Shown: one piece after another, positions 44,738-55,122 of the stretch
Layout: each line of letters opens with the position of its first letter
How positions within the stretch are numbered: the first letter of the stretch is position 1
Assembly (NCBI RefSeq): GCF_000376565.1
Contig: NZ_BARG01000001.1
Location: 20,954 to 84,953, forward strand
DNA length: 64,000 nucleotides
Direction: 5' to 3'
DNA from: Streptomyces hokutonensis
Lineage (GTDB): Bacteria > Actinomycetota > Actinomycetes > Streptomycetales > Streptomycetaceae
The notes under the pieces: generated by a model
Told to the model about the DNA's origin: nothing
The model's database searches: none
The model's input: the letters and a program-made list of their open reading frames with translations, nothing else
Position numbers and translations under genes: made by a program

Positions 44738-46225
44738 TCAGCCCCTCCCGAGGAGCAGTCGGGCCTCACCTACGGTGATGACGGAACCGGTGACGAGCAC
44801 ACCGCCGCCCGCGAACTCGCCGTCCTCCTCGGCCAGCGTGATCGCCGCCTCCAGCGCGTCCGGCAACCGCGGCTCGACCTGCACCCGCTCGTCGCCGAAC
44901 ACCTCGACGGCGATCGCGGCCAGCTCGTCCGCGTCCATCGCGCGATGACTGGAGTTCTGCGTGACGACGACCTCGGCGAACATCGGCTCGAAGGCTTCGA
45001 GCAGCCCGCGCACGTTCTTGTCGCCGCTGGCGCCGACCACTCCGATCAGCCTGCTGAAGTCGAACGCCTCGGCGACGGCCTCGGCGGTCGCACGGGCGCC
45101 CGCGGGGTTGTGCGCCGCGTCGAGCACAACGGTCGGCGACCGCCGCACCACCTCCAGCCGCCCCGGCGAGGTCACGGACGCGAAGGCCTTCCGCACCGTG
45201 TCGATCGCGAGCGGATCGGGCCGCTGGGCCCCCACCCCGAAGAACGCTTCCACGGCGGCCAGGGCGACAGCCGCGTTGTGCGCCTGGTACGGGCCGTGGA
45301 GGGGGAGGTAGATCTCCTCGTACTCGCCGCCGAGCCCGCGCAGGTTGATGAGCTGTCCGCCGACGGCGACGTTCCGGGACACGACCCCGAATTCGAGCCC
45401 TTCCCGGGCCACGGTCGCGTCCACTTCGACGGCCTTCTTCAGCAGCACCTGCGCCGCGTCCACCGGCTGCTGCGCCAGGATCACGGTCGCGTCCTGCTTG
45501 ACGATGCCGGCCTTCTCCGTCGCGATCTCACCGGTCGTCCCGCCGAGGCGGTCGGTGTGGTCCAGATCGATCGGGGTGACCACGGCGACGTCCGCGTCGA
45601 TGACGTTGGTGGCGTCCCAGGTGCCGCCCATGCCGACCTCCACGACGGCCACGTCGACGGGGGCGTCCGCGAAGGCGGCGTACGCCATGCCCGTCAGCAC
45701 CTCGAAGAACGACAGCCGGAACTCCTGCTGCGCGTCGACCATCTCGATGTACGGCTTGATGTCGTGGTACGTCTCGATGAACCGCTCGGCGGAGATCGGG
45801 GCGCCGTCCAGGCTGATGCGCTCGGTGATCGACTGGACGTGGGGCGAGGTGTAGCGGCCGGTGCGGAGTTCGAAGGCACCGAGGAGGGCCTCGATCATGC
45901 GGGCCGTGGAGGTCTTGCCGTTGGTCCCTGTGATGTGGATCGAGGGGTACGAGCGCTGGGGGTCGCCCAGGACGTCCATCAGCGCGGCGATACGGCTGAC
46001 CGACGGCTCGAGCTTCGTCTCGCCCCAGCGGGTGGCCAGCTCTGCCTCCACCTCGCGGAGGGCGGCGTCCAGCTGGGGGTCTTCGGGGCGACCGGGTACG
46101 TCGGCCTGAGGGGCGCCGGTGCCCTGGGTGCGGAGGGTTCGGCTGCCGGCCTCGATGACCGCGAGGTCGGGGTCGCGGTCTGTCTCGGCCTCGATGATCT
46201 CGTCGAACGGGTCGCTGTCAGTCAC
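44738..46225 (-). CDS. folC: Folylpolyglutamate synthase/dihydrofolate synthase
   Basis: A 495-residue Mur-ligase-like enzyme that adds glutamate to dihydropteroate and to reduced folates using ATP. Its P-loop is SIHITGTNGKTSTARM (about 95-110), followed by YTSPHVQSITERI, AVVEVGMGGTWDATN, ITPIDLDHTDRLG-like VVTPIDLDHTDRLGG, and VLDAAHNPAGARA. The first 60 residues are an acidic extension common in Streptomyces. The start is GTG at 46225. Confidence 0.96.
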   Translation of the reverse strand: MTDSDPFDEIIEAETDRDPDLAVIEAGSRTLRTQGTGAPQADVPGRPEDPQLDAALREVEAELATRWGETKLEPSVSRIAALMDVLGDPQRSYPSIHITGTNGKTSTARMIEALLGAFELRTGRYTSPHVQSITERISLDGAPISAERFIETYHDIKPYIEMVDAQQEFRLSFFEVLTGMAYAAFADAPVDVAVVEVGMGGTWDATNVIDADVAVVTPIDLDHTDRLGGTTGEIATEKAGIVKQDATVILAQQPVDAAQVLLKKAVEVDATVAREGLEFGVVSRNVAVGGQLINLRGLGGEYEEIYLPLHGPYQAHNAAVALAAVEAFFGVGAQRPDPLAIDTVRKAFASVTSPGRLEVVRRSPTVVLDAAHNPAGARATAEAVAEAFDFSRLIGVVGASGDKNVRGLLEAFEPMFAEVVVTQNSSHRAMDADELAAIAVEVFGDERVQVEPRLPDALEAAITLAEEDGEFAGGGVLVTGSVITVGEARLLLGRG

Positions 46226-46277
46226 AGGGCCAGTTTAGGGGTGTGCCCAAGGATGGGGGTGGCTGGTCCTGGTTGGC

Positions 46278-46321
46278 GGGCGCGGGGAACATTGTGGCTG
46301 GTCGCGCAGTTCCCCGCGCCC
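46278..46321. repeat. Streptomyces-type intergenic palindromic repeat, also possible valS terminator
   Basis: GGGCGCGGGGAAC (46278-46290) and GTTCCCCGCGCCC (46309-46321) form a 13-bp perfect stem around TGGCTGGTCGCGCA. The motif GGCTGGTCGCGCAGTTCCCC is recalled as a recurrent intergenic element in Streptomyces genomes. It starts 12 bases past the valS stop, so it can also act as its terminator. Confidence 0.55.
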
Positions 46322-46332
46322 CTTCAGGGCGC

Positions 46333-48957
46333 TCAAGCCTGAGGCAGGCTCTCCAGCTGGGCCTTGATGCGCTCGATGTCCTCGTCGGCCTTGGACAGGC
46401 GGCCGCGGATCTTGTCGACCACGTTGTCCGGGGCCTTGGCCAGGAACGCCTCGTTGCCGAGCTTGGCCGTTGCCTGGGCCTTCTCCTTCTCGGCCGCCGC
46501 CAGATCCTTCGCGAGGCGCTTGCGCTCCGCCGCGACGTCGATCGTGCCGGAGAGGTCGAGGGCGACCGTGGCGCCGGCGACCGGGAGGGTGGCCGTCGCC
46601 GCGAAGGTGTCGCCCTCGGGCTGGAGGCGGAGGAGCTGGCGGATGGCGGCCTCGTGGGGGGCGAGGGCCGTGCCGGTCAGGGTGAGGCGGGCCGGGACGC
46701 GCTGGCCGGGCTGGAGGCCCTGGTCGGCGCGGAAGCGGCGGACCTCGGTGATGACCTGCTGGAGGGTCTCGATCTCGCGCTCGGCGGCCTCGTCGCGGAA
46801 ACCCGAGTCCTTGGGCCAGTCCGCGACGACGATCGACTCGCCGCCCGTGAGGGTCGTCCAGAGGGTCTCCGTGACGAACGGGACGATCGGGTGCAGCAAC
46901 TTCAGGGTGACGTCGAGGACTTCACCGAGAACACGGCCGGAGACCTTCGCGGGCTCTCCGCCCGCCATGAACGTGGTCTTCGACAACTCGACGTACCAGT
47001 CGAAGACTTCGTCCCACGCGAAGTGGTAGAGCGCGTCGGAGAGCTTGGCGAACTGGAAGTCGTCGTAGAGCGCGTCGACTTGGGAGATCGTCTTGTTGAG
47101 CCGGGACAGGATCCAGCGGTCCGTGGCCGACAGCCGCTCGGCGGGCGGGAGTTCGCCCTCGATCGTCGCGCCGTTCATCAGCGCGAAGCGCGTGGCGTTC
47201 CAGATCTTGTTGGCGAAGTTCCGGGACGCCTGGACCCAGTCCTCGCCGATCGGCACGTCCGTACCGGGGTTGGCGCCGCGGGCCAGGGTGAAGCGGACGG
47301 CGTCGGAGCCGTACGCGTTCATCCAGTCCAGTGGATCGACCGCGGTACCCGAGGACTTGGACATCTTCTTGCCGAACTGGTCGCGGACCAGACCCGTCAA
47401 CGCGATGGTCTTGAAGGGGACTTCACCGTCCATCGCGTACAGGCCGAACATCATCATCCGGGCGACCCAGAAGAAGATGATGTCGTGGCCGGTGAGCAGG
47501 ACGTCGGTCGGATAGAACTTCTTGAGATCCGGGGTCTGTTCGGGCCAGCCGAGGGTCGAGAAGGGCCACAGGCCGGAGGAGAACCAGGTGTCCAGGACGT
47601 CGGAGTCCTGGGTCCAGCCCTCGCCGGTGGGCGGCTCCTCGTCGGGGCCGACGCAGACGACCTCGCCCTCCGGGCCGTACCAGACCGGGATGCGGTGGCC
47701 CCACCACAACTGCCGTGAGATGCACCAGTCGTGGAGGTTGTCGACCCAGTCGAAGTACCGCTTCTCCATCTCCTGGGGGTGGATCTTGACGCGGCCGTCA
47801 CGGACCGCGTCGCCGGCCGCCTTGGCGAGCGGGGCGACCTTGACCCACCACTGCATGGACAGGCGCGGCTCGATGGTCGTCTTGCAGCGGGAGCAGTGGC
47901 CGACGGAGTGGACGTAGGGCCGCTTCTCGGCGACGATCCGGCCGTCGGCGCGGAGCGCGGCGACGATCGCGGAACGGGCCTCGAAACGGTCCAGGCCCTC
48001 GAACGGGCCGTGCACGGTGATGACACCGCGCTCGTCCATGACGGTCAGCGACTCCAGGTCGTGCCGCTGGCCGATGGCGAAGTCGTTCGGGTCGTGGGCC
48101 GGGGTCACCTTGACGGCGCCGGTGCCGAACTCCGGGTCGACGTGGGTGTCGGCGACGACCGGGATGGTGCGGTCGGTGAGCGGCAGCTTGATGTGCCGGC
48201 CGACGAGGTGCTTGTAGCGCTCGTCGTCGGGGTGGACGGCGACGGCGGTGTCACCGAGCATCGTCTCGGCACGGGTCGTGGCGACGACGATGGTGTCGTC
48301 CCCTTCCCCGTACTTCATGGAGACGAGCTCGCCGTCGTCGTCCTGGTACTCGACCTCGATGTCCGAGATCGCGGTGAGACAGCGCGGGCACCAGTTGATG
48401 ATGCGCTCGGCGCGGTAGATCAACTCGTCGTCGTAGAGCCGCTTGAAGATGGTCTGGACGGCCTGGGACAGGCCCTCGTCCATGGTGAACCGCTCACGGG
48501 TCCAGTCGACGCCGTCGCCGAGCCGGCGCATCTGGCCGAGGATCTTGCCGCCGTACTCGTCCTTCCACTGCCAGACACGCTCGACGAACGCCTCGCGCCC
48601 CAGGTCGTGCCGGGACTTGCCCTCCTTGCCGAGCTCGCGCTCGACGACGTTCTGGGTGGCGATCCCCGCGTGGTCCATCCCCGGCAGCCACAGCGACTCG
48701 AAACCCTGCATGCGCTTACGACGGGTCAGCGCGTCCATCAGCGTGTGCTGGAAGGCGTGCCCGAGGTGCAGCGAGCCGGTGACGTTCGGCGGCGGAATGA
48801 CGATCGTGTACGGCGGCTTCTCACTCTTCGCGTCCGCCTCGAAGTAACCCCGCTCCACCCAGCGCTCGTACAGCGGCCCCTCTACGTCGGCCGGCGCGTA
48901 CTGGGTCGGCAGTTCGGAGTCGGGCGCTGATGGCTGCTGCTGAGCGTTCTCGGTCAC
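46333..48957 (-). CDS. valS: Valyl-tRNA synthetase
   Basis: An 874-residue class I aminoacyl-tRNA synthetase charging tRNA-Val. The nucleotide site HLGH is at 64-67 within [13 protein letters not shown]; the editing insert lies at about 200-340 ([20 protein letters not shown]); KMSKS is at 531-535. An anticodon-binding helical domain and a C-terminal coiled coil (about 810-870; [21 protein letters not shown]) follow, as in bacterial ValRS. The start is GTG at 48957. Confidence 0.98.
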   Translation of the reverse strand: MTENAQQQPSAPDSELPTQYAPADVEGPLYERWVERGYFEADAKSEKPPYTIVIPPPNVTGSLHLGHAFQHTLMDALTRRKRMQGFESLWLPGMDHAGIATQNVVERELGKEGKSRHDLGREAFVERVWQWKDEYGGKILGQMRRLGDGVDWTRERFTMDEGLSQAVQTIFKRLYDDELIYRAERIINWCPRCLTAISDIEVEYQDDDGELVSMKYGEGDDTIVVATTRAETMLGDTAVAVHPDDERYKHLVGRHIKLPLTDRTIPVVADTHVDPEFGTGAVKVTPAHDPNDFAIGQRHDLESLTVMDERGVITVHGPFEGLDRFEARSAIVAALRADGRIVAEKRPYVHSVGHCSRCKTTIEPRLSMQWWVKVAPLAKAAGDAVRDGRVKIHPQEMEKRYFDWVDNLHDWCISRQLWWGHRIPVWYGPEGEVVCVGPDEEPPTGEGWTQDSDVLDTWFSSGLWPFSTLGWPEQTPDLKKFYPTDVLLTGHDIIFFWVARMMMFGLYAMDGEVPFKTIALTGLVRDQFGKKMSKSSGTAVDPLDWMNAYGSDAVRFTLARGANPGTDVPIGEDWVQASRNFANKIWNATRFALMNGATIEGELPPAERLSATDRWILSRLNKTISQVDALYDDFQFAKLSDALYHFAWDEVFDWYVELSKTTFMAGGEPAKVSGRVLGEVLDVTLKLLHPIVPFVTETLWTTLTGGESIVVADWPKDSGFRDEAAEREIETLQQVITEVRRFRADQGLQPGQRVPARLTLTGTALAPHEAAIRQLLRLQPEGDTFAATATLPVAGATVALDLSGTIDVAAERKRLAKDLAAAEKEKAQATAKLGNEAFLAKAPDNVVDKIRGRLSKADEDIERIKAQLESLPQA

Positions 48958-49092
48958 GGGGCCAGTTTAGGGGTGTCGCGGGGGTGTCCCGAAACGCGTT
49001 TGTTCTGTAACGGTGCGACCCCTGATGCCGTGCGGTTCCTGTGACTGAGCCAGGATGTCGGGAACACATAAGCATCTGGAGGGGAACCCAGA

Positions 49093-50061
49093 ATGAGCTA
49101 CAACCAGCCGGGCCCGTACGGCGGGCAGCCTCAGCAGCCCGGGCCGTACGGGCAGCCGGGTCCCTACGGCCCGCCTCCGCAGCAGGCGCCGCAGGGCGCC
49201 CCTCAGCCCGGCTACGGCTACCCCCAGCAGCCGCCCGCCCAGCCCGGTTACGGCTATCCGCAGCAGTCCCCGCAGGCCCCCTACGGCCAGCCGCAGCCGC
49301 CGTACGGGCAGCAACCGCCTTACGGGCAGCCGCCGTACGGCGTTCCGGAGCCCCCGGCGCCCGGTGGCGGGAAGAAGCGGACGGGGCTGATCATCGGCTC
49401 GGTGGCGGTCGTCGCCGCCGTCGCGGTGGGTGTGTGGTTCGTGATCGGCGGCGGGAGCGGCAGCGGTGGTGTGGCCGACGACGGCGCGCACAAGCTGACC
49501 GCGCCGGCGACGGTCATCAACGGGACGTACAAGAAGTCGGACAACGCCGACTCCGCGGACACGATGACCAAGGACGACAAGGCCGACTTCGAGAAGTGGG
49601 GCGTGAAGAACCCCGTGGAGGTCAGCGCCGGTTACGAGAACGGCAGCGGACTGGCGCAGAAGACGCTGTCCTTCGACGGTGTGTACGGCACGATCGACGA
49701 CCCCGAGGCCGTCGTGGACGCCATGTTCGCCAAGGTCAAGACGGAGTCGGAGAAGGACCAGAGCAGCGAGAGCAGCAGCGGCAAGCTGATCGGCAGCCCG
49801 GAGAAGGTCACTCCGGCGGGCTTCTCCAACGGCGTCATGAAGTGCCAGGTCGCCGAGATCGCCAACAACGACACGTCGAGCACCGCGGCCGGTGCCGCGA
49901 AGACCATCAAGCTGCCGATGTGCATCTGGGGCGACCACAGCACCGTGGCCGTCGTCAGCGCGTTCGGGATCGCCGAACTCGCCGCGGGGAACGGCGGAAC
50001 CGTCGAGAGCACGGCGGCCTTGGCCGCGAAGCTCCGCAACGACGTCCGCGTCAAGGTCTGA
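49093..50061 (+). CDS. Membrane protein with Pro-Tyr-Gly-rich N-terminus, unknown function
   Basis: A 322-residue protein. Residues 1-90 are low complexity built on PGPYGQP/PYGQ/GYGYPQQ repeats and are predicted cytoplasmic. A KKR stop-transfer-like signal precedes one membrane helix (about 98-118; TGLIIGSVAVVAAVAVGVWFV). A Gly/Ser linker and a soluble outer domain of about 190 residues, with two cysteines in the C-terminal half (VMKCQVAEI, LPMCIWGDHS), follow. No function is recognised. The start is ATG at 49093 with GGAGGGG upstream. It stands alone on the plus strand, divergent from valS. Confidence 0.88.
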   Translation: MSYNQPGPYGGQPQQPGPYGQPGPYGPPPQQAPQGAPQPGYGYPQQPPAQPGYGYPQQSPQAPYGQPQPPYGQQPPYGQPPYGVPEPPAPGGGKKRTGLIIGSVAVVAAVAVGVWFVIGGGSGSGGVADDGAHKLTAPATVINGTYKKSDNADSADTMTKDDKADFEKWGVKNPVEVSAGYENGSGLAQKTLSFDGVYGTIDDPEAVVDAMFAKVKTESEKDQSSESSSGKLIGSPEKVTPAGFSNGVMKCQVAEIANNDTSSTAAGAAKTIKLPMCIWGDHSTVAVVSAFGIAELAAGNGGTVESTAALAAKLRNDVRVKV

Positions 50062-50080
50062 CACACGGCCCAACCACGAA

Positions 50081-50113
50081 GGGGCCCCGGTCAGTTGGAC
50101 TGACCGGGGCCCC
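50081..50113. terminator. Bidirectional terminator between the PYG-rich protein gene and clpX
   Basis: Perfect 14-bp stem GGGGCCCCGGTCAG / CTGACCGGGGCCCC with a 5-base loop in the 73-bp gap between two convergent genes; it probably serves both. Confidence 0.8.
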
Positions 50114-50134
50114 TCGGCAATGAAAGACCTGTCG

Positions 50135-51421
50135 CTACGCCGTCTTCTGCTCGCCCGGGCCCCGGCCGCGTGCGTCGCGCGGGATGAGGGTCGGGTTGAC
50201 GTTCGAGAGGACGACGTCCGCCGTGATGACCACGCGGGCCACGTCCTTGCGGGACGGGACCTCGTACATGACGCCCTGGAGGACTTCCTCCATGATGGCG
50301 CGCAGGCCGCGCGCGCCGGTTTGGCGGAGGATGGCCTGGTCGGCGATGGCTTCGAGGGCCTCGCGCTCGAAGTCCAGCTCCACACCGTCGAGTTCGAAGA
50401 GGCGCTGGTACTGCTTCACCAGTGCGTTGCGCGGCTCGATGAGGATCTGGAGCAGGGCCTCGCGGTCCAGGTTGTGGACCGAGGTGATGACGGGCAGACG
50501 CCCGATGAACTCGGGGATCATGCCGAACTTGACCAGGTCCTCGGGCATGACGTCCTCGAACTGGTCCTTGGACTGCAGCTCCCGCTTGGAGCGGATCGTC
50601 GCCCCGAAGCCGATGCCCTTGGCGCCGGCCCTGGACTCGATGAGCTTCTCCAGGCCCGCGAAGGCGCCGCCCACGATGAACAGGACGTTCGTCGTGTCGA
50701 TCTGGATGAACTCCTGGTGGGGGTGTTTACGGCCGCCCTGCGGCGGGACCGAGGCCGTGGTGCCCTCCAGGATCTTCAGCAGGGCCTGCTGGACGCCCTC
50801 GCCGGAGACGTCACGGGTGATCGAGGGGTTCTCGCTCTTGCGAGCCACCTTGTCGATCTCATCGATGTAGATGATGCCCGTCTCGGCCTTCTTGACGTCG
50901 TAGTCAGCGGCCTGGATCAGCTTGAGCAGGATGTTCTCGACGTCCTCGCCGACGTAGCCCGCCTCCGTGAGCGCGGTCGCGTCGGCGATCGCGAACGGGA
51001 CGTTCAGCATGCGGGCCAGGGTCTGTGCGAGGAGGGTCTTGCCCGAGCCCGTGGGGCCGAGCAGGAGGATGTTGGACTTCGCCAACTCGATGGCGTCCTC
51101 GCGGCTCTGGCCGCCGCCGTTCTCGCCGGCCTGGACGCGCTTGTAGTGGTTGTACACCGCGACCGAGAGTGCCTTCTTCGCCGACTCCTGGCCGACGACG
51201 TAACCCTCGAGGAACTCGTAGATCTCGCGGGGCTTGGGGAGTTCCTCCCAGCGCACCTCGCTCGTCTCCGCGAGTTCTTCCTCGATGATCTCGTTGCAGA
51301 GGTCGATGCACTCGTCGCAGATGTACACACCGGGCCCTGCGATGAGCTTCTTGACCTGCTTCTGGCTCTTGCCGCAGAACGAGCACTTGAGCAGATCGCC
51401 GCCGTCACCGATGCGTGCCAC
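50135..51421 (-). CDS. clpX: ClpX ATPase subunit of Clp protease
   Basis: A 428-residue AAA+ unfoldase that feeds proteins to ClpP. The zinc-binding domain has Cys13/16 and Cys35/38 ([16 protein letters not shown]). Walker A is GPTGSGKT at 122-129; Walker B is [15 protein letters not shown]; the IGF-type loop for ClpP docking is seen in [13 protein letters not shown]; sensor and arginine regions are [17 protein letters not shown]. The start is GTG at 51421, six bases after GAAGGGGAAG. It lies downstream of two clpP genes, separated by a hairpin. Confidence 0.98.
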   Translation of the reverse strand: MARIGDGGDLLKCSFCGKSQKQVKKLIAGPGVYICDECIDLCNEIIEEELAETSEVRWEELPKPREIYEFLEGYVVGQESAKKALSVAVYNHYKRVQAGENGGGQSREDAIELAKSNILLLGPTGSGKTLLAQTLARMLNVPFAIADATALTEAGYVGEDVENILLKLIQAADYDVKKAETGIIYIDEIDKVARKSENPSITRDVSGEGVQQALLKILEGTTASVPPQGGRKHPHQEFIQIDTTNVLFIVGGAFAGLEKLIESRAGAKGIGFGATIRSKRELQSKDQFEDVMPEDLVKFGMIPEFIGRLPVITSVHNLDREALLQILIEPRNALVKQYQRLFELDGVELDFEREALEAIADQAILRQTGARGLRAIMEEVLQGVMYEVPSRKDVARVVITADVVLSNVNPTLIPRDARGRGPGEQKTA

Positions 51422-51520
51422 GGTGTGCTTCCCCTTCGCCTGGGAGCCGCCTGGGTACAGCGGCTCCTGGTGCTGCCTTATGTCCGACGGTACCTTGCCG
51501 GGCCCCCCGTTCGGGCCCCC

Positions 51521-51556
51521 CTTGGCACGGTTCACTTCCACGTGGACCGTGCCGAG
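51521..51556 (-). terminator. Hairpin between clpP2 and clpX
   Basis: CTTGGCACGGT / ACCGTGCCGAG (one G-U pair) with a 14-base loop, 26 bases beyond the clpP2 stop. A GGGCCC pair follows. It may be an attenuator that lowers clpX read-through. Confidence 0.55.
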
Positions 51557-51582
51557 GGGTGGTGGACGATACAGGGTCCGGG

Positions 51583-52263
51583 TCAGCGGACGTCGGCGTT
51601 GTTCATCTTCCGGGTGGAGATGATCTGGTCGATCAGGCCGTACGACAGGGCGTCCTCGGCCGTGAGGATCTTGTCGCGCTCGATGTCCTCGCGGATCTTC
51701 TCCAGCGGGGTCGTCGAGTGCTTGGCCAGCATGTCCTCCAGCTGGGCACGCATGCGGAGGATCTCGTTGGCCGCGATCTCCAGGTCGGAGACCTGGCCCC
51801 GGCCCGTCTCGCTGTAGGGCTGGTGGATCAGCACGCGCGCGTTCGGCAGCGCCATGCGCTTGCCCGGCGTACCGGCGGCCAGCAGGACGGCGGCGGCGGA
51901 CGCCGCCTGGCCCATGCAGACCGTCTGGACGTCGGGCTTCACGAACTGCATCGTGTCGTAGATCGCAGTGAGAGCCGTGAAGGAGCCGCCGGGGCTGTTG
52001 ATGTAGATCGAGATGTCGCGGTCGGGGTCCATCGACTCCAGGCACAGCAGCTGCGCCATGACGTCGTTGGCCGACGCGTCGTCGATCTGGACGCCGAGGA
52101 AGATCACGCGCTCCTCGAAGAGCTTCGCGTACGGGTCGTACTCGCGGACGCCCTGCGAGGTGCGCTCCACGAAGCGCGGGATCACATAACGGGACTCGGC
52201 GGCGGGAGCCGTGTATTCGGCGCGTGCGTGGTCGTTCAGGCCGTTGCCGGGGAAGTTGTTCAC
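51583..52263 (-). CDS. clpP2: ATP-dependent Clp protease proteolytic subunit (ClpP2)
   Basis: A 226-residue serine protease subunit. The catalytic Ser is in [17 protein letters not shown], His in ARVLIHQPY, and Asp is expected in the DIERDKIL region; the oligomer handle is typical. It has an N-terminal extension of about 30 residues compared with ClpP1. In Streptomyces ClpP1 and ClpP2 are made from one bicistronic unit. The start is GTG at 52263; 50 bases separate it from clpP1. Confidence 0.96.
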   Translation of the reverse strand: MNNFPGNGLNDHARAEYTAPAAESRYVIPRFVERTSQGVREYDPYAKLFEERVIFLGVQIDDASANDVMAQLLCLESMDPDRDISIYINSPGGSFTALTAIYDTMQFVKPDVQTVCMGQAASAAAVLLAAGTPGKRMALPNARVLIHQPYSETGRGQVSDLEIAANEILRMRAQLEDMLAKHSTTPLEKIREDIERDKILTAEDALSYGLIDQIISTRKMNNADVR

Positions 52264-52313
52264 TGTCTCTCTCCTGGGGGCTGTGGCGGTCGGCTGATGG
52301 CTGTCCTGGGGCC

Positions 52314-52928
52314 TCAGGCCCCGGTGCCGCCGCCGCCCGGCATACCGGCGGCCGTAGGCATGATGTCGTCGATGAGGCCGTACTCCTTGGCCTCGATCGG
52401 GTCGAACCAGCGGTCGCGGTCCGAGTCGCGCGTGATCTGCTCCACCGACTGACCGGTGTGGAAGGCGGTCAGCTCCGCCATCCGCTTCTTGGTGTGCAGC
52501 AGCCGCTCGGCGTGGATCTTGATGTCCGAGGCGGAACCGGCGAGGCCGGCCGAGGGCTGGTGGATCAGGATCTCGGCGTTCGGCAGCGCGAAGCGCTTGC
52601 CGGGGGTGCCCGCGCTCAGCAGGAACTGGCCCATCGAGGCCGCCATGCCCATGGCGATGGTCACCACGTCGTTCTTGATGTACTGCATGGTGTCGTAGAT
52701 CGCCATGCCGGCTGTGATCGAGCCGCCGGGGCTGTTGATGTAGAGAAAGATGTCCTTGTCCGGATCGGAGGCAAGGAGGAGGAGCTGTGCGGTGATCTTG
52801 TTCGCGATGTCGTCGTCGACCGCCTGGCCGAGGAAGATGATCCGCTCACCGAGCAGTCGGTTGTAGACCTGGTCGCCGAGGCCACCGAAAGAGGGCTCGC
52901 CGGCGGCTGTAGGCATCAGATTCGTCAC
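52314..52928 (-). CDS. clpP1: ATP-dependent Clp protease proteolytic subunit (ClpP1)
   Basis: A 204-residue Clp peptidase subunit, first of the pair. The active-site Ser is in [17 protein letters not shown] and His in [28 protein letters not shown] and [20 protein letters not shown] are typical. The start is GTG at 52928; an in-frame ATG four codons later ([10 protein letters not shown]) is possible. It is the first gene of the clpP1-clpP2 unit, with a ClgR-type box about 135 bases upstream. Confidence 0.96.
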   Translation of the reverse strand: MTNLMPTAAGEPSFGGLGDQVYNRLLGERIIFLGQAVDDDIANKITAQLLLLASDPDKDIFLYINSPGGSITAGMAIYDTMQYIKNDVVTIAMGMAASMGQFLLSAGTPGKRFALPNAEILIHQPSAGLAGSASDIKIHAERLLHTKKRMAELTAFHTGQSVEQITRDSDRDRWFDPIEAKEYGLIDDIMPTAAGMPGGGGTGA

Positions 52929-53062
52929 GTATCCACCTGCTCGTCTTTACGACGGCGCCGGGCCGTCTCACGTGTACTGCCGGGGGCAACGGGGACTCCC
53001 CTGCCCTCGTATTCATGGACCCTAACGCGCGGGCTCCTCCGGAGAATCCCGCAAAGGGAACT

Positions 53063-53076
53063 GTTCGCTGTCAGCG
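53063..53076. promoter_or_regulatory. ClgR-type operator upstream of clpP1
   Basis: GTTCGC-TGTCA-GCG matches the GTTCGC-N5-GCG motif recalled for the Streptomyces Clp regulator ClgR. It lies 135 bases upstream of the clpP1 start in the clpP1-tig gap, where activation of clpP1 is expected. Confidence 0.65.
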
Positions 53077-53109
53077 CATGTACCGCGCTGGTGAGACCCC
53101 GGGTAAGAG

Positions 53110-53145
53110 CAGGGGCCCCGGGGCGCGAAGTCCCCGGGGCCCCTG
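53110..53145 (-). terminator. Terminator of tig
   Basis: Perfect 14-bp stem CAGGGGCCCCGGGG / CCCCGGGGCCCCTG with an 8-base loop, 20 bases past the tig stop codon and upstream of the clpP1 promoter region. Confidence 0.8.
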
Positions 53146-53165
53146 TGTGCCTCTGCGTGCCGTGC

Positions 53166-54548
53166 TTACGCCTCGGCGGGCTCCTCGGCGGCGGCCTCGA
53201 CGGTCTCGACCGTCTCGATGGCTGCCTCCGTCTCGTCCTCGTCGTCGAGGTCGACGATCTCGCCGTTGGTGTCCTTCACGGTGGCGGCCTCGACCACGAC
53301 GGCCAGGGCCTTGCCGCGGGCGACCTCGCCGACGAGGAGCGGGACCTGGCCGCCCTCGACGACGGCCTGGGCGAACTGGTCGGGGGACATGCCGGAGGAG
53401 GCGGCGCGACGCATGAGGTGCTCGGTGAGCTCCTCCTGGTTGACGTTCAGCTTCTCCTTGTTGACGAGCTCGTCGAGGACGAACTGCGTCTTGATGCCCT
53501 TGACCGCGGCTTCCTTGGTCTCGGCGTCGAACTCCTCGGCCGTCTTGCCCTGGATCTCGAGGTACTTCTCGAGGTCGAGGCCCATCTGGCCGAGCTGGTG
53601 GTGCTCCAGGTTGTGCTTGCGGGTGTTGATCTCGTCCTCGAGCAGCTTCTCGGGGACGGGCACCTCGACGAGCTCGAGGAGCTTGTCCAGGACGCGCTCC
53701 TGGGCCTGCGTGGCCTGGTCGTACTGCTTCATGTTCTCGAGGCGCTTGCGGCTGTCGGCGCGCAGCTCCTCCAGGGTGTCGAACTCGGAGGCGAGCTGGG
53801 CGAACTCGTCGTCCAGCGCGGGGAGTTCGCGCGCGGCGACCTGGCTCACCCTGACGGTGACCTGGGCCTCCTGGCCGGCCGCGGAGCCGCCCTTGAGCTC
53901 GGAGGCGAAGGTGGCCTCGCCACCGGCCTCCAGGCCCGTGACGGCCTCGTCGATGCCGTCGAGGAGCTCGCCGGAACCGATGGTGTACGAGACGCCCTCG
54001 GCGACGCCGTCCTCGAGGACCTCGCCGTCGACCTTGGCCTCCAGGTCGAGGGTGACGACGTCACCGTCGGCGGCGGCGCGCTCGACCGGGGAGGTCGAGG
54101 CGAAGCGCTCGCGGAGCTGCTCGACGGACTTGTCGATGTCCTCTTCGCTGACCTCTACGGCGTCGACCTCGACCTCGATGCCCGAGTAGTCCGGGATCTC
54201 GATGGCCGGGCGGATGTCGACCTCGGCGGTGAAGTTCAGCGTCTCGCCGTCCTTCAGCTCCGTGATGTCGACCTCGGGCTGGCCGAGCGGGTTGAGCTCC
54301 GCCTCGTTGACCGCCTCGGTGTAGAACTTCGGGAGCGCGTCGTTGACCGCCTCCTCCAGCACCGCACCGCGGCCGAACCGCTGGTCGATGACGCGCGCCG
54401 GGATCTTGCCCTTCCGGAAGCCCTTCACCGTGACCTGCTGGTTGATCTTCTTGTACGCCGCGTCGAGGCTGTCCTTGAGCTCCTCGAAGGGCACCTCGAT
54501 GCTGAGCCGAACCCGGGTCGGGTTCAGGGTCTCCACGGCGCTCTTCAC
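53166..54548 (-). CDS. tig: Trigger factor
   Basis: A 460-residue ribosome-bound chaperone and peptidyl-prolyl isomerase. The N-terminal ribosome-binding loop contains the signature [17 protein letters not shown]; the PPIase domain lies at about 150-240 ([33 protein letters not shown]); the helical C-domain follows. The C-terminal 40 residues are acidic Glu/Ala-rich, as in actinobacteria. The start is GTG at 54548. Location next to clpP/clpX is common across bacteria. Confidence 0.97.
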   Translation of the reverse strand: MKSAVETLNPTRVRLSIEVPFEELKDSLDAAYKKINQQVTVKGFRKGKIPARVIDQRFGRGAVLEEAVNDALPKFYTEAVNEAELNPLGQPEVDITELKDGETLNFTAEVDIRPAIEIPDYSGIEVEVDAVEVSEEDIDKSVEQLRERFASTSPVERAAADGDVVTLDLEAKVDGEVLEDGVAEGVSYTIGSGELLDGIDEAVTGLEAGGEATFASELKGGSAAGQEAQVTVRVSQVAARELPALDDEFAQLASEFDTLEELRADSRKRLENMKQYDQATQAQERVLDKLLELVEVPVPEKLLEDEINTRKHNLEHHQLGQMGLDLEKYLEIQGKTAEEFDAETKEAAVKGIKTQFVLDELVNKEKLNVNQEELTEHLMRRAASSGMSPDQFAQAVVEGGQVPLLVGEVARGKALAVVVEAATVKDTNGEIVDLDDEDETEAAIETVETVEAAAEEPAEA

Positions 54549-54742
54549 GGTTCGGTCTCCTTGGGGGCTGACTTCTTGGGTTGCGGACCCAGACAGGTCC
54601 GGCGGTTTCTGGTCGCCCGGAGGACTTCAGAGTGTGAGAGACACACGGGCGCGCAGCTTGCATAGTAGCCGCAGCGGCTGGACGCCCCAAAAGGCGATCG
54701 CGCGAGGTACTGGTGTGGTACCGGTCCCGGAGGTCCGGCAGG

Positions 54743-54819
54743 TGGTCGGGGTGGCGGGATTTGAACCCACGGCCTTCCGCTCCCAAAGCGGACGCGCTAC
54801 CAAGCTGCGCCACACCCCG
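54743..54819 (-). tRNA. tRNA-Pro (anticodon UGG)
   Basis: The minus strand folds into a full cloverleaf: acceptor CGGGGTG/CACCCCG, D stem GCGC, anticodon stem TCCGC/GCGGA with loop TTTGGGA (anticodon TGG), T arm GTGGG-TTCAAAT-CCCGC. Discriminator A and an encoded CCA end it. The gene lies upstream of tig. Confidence 0.95.
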
Positions 54820-54972
54820 TCTGGTGCGACACGTAGGGTACATGGCCGCAGGCAGTGGAGCCGCCGCATTTCACGAGCGCCGGGGGTGCGGGGAATGGGG
54901 TGTGCGCCGAAGGTGCCCGACCCGCTACGATGCTCTCTGTGCCGCGGTCGTCTGACCTGCGGCGCGTCATGT

Positions 54973-55046
54973 GCGGGCGTAGCTCAATGGTAGAGCACTA
55001 GTCTTCCAAACTAGCTACGCGGGTTCGATTCCCGTCGCCCGCTCCA
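54973..55046 (+). tRNA. tRNA-Gly (anticodon UCC)
   Basis: Full cloverleaf with acceptor GCGGGCG/CGCCCGC, D arm GCTCAATGGTAGAGC, anticodon loop CTTCCAA (TCC) closed by ACTAG/CTAGC-type stem pairs, T arm CGGG-TTCGATT-CCCG, discriminator T and an encoded CCA. It is 153 bases from the oppositely oriented tRNA-Pro. Confidence 0.95.
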
Positions 55047-55122
55047 GGCAGCTCAGGGCCAGGTCGGAGGGTCGTTCCTCCGCCTGGCCCCGACTCGTTT
55101 CCGGGGGGGGCGGGAAGACGCC

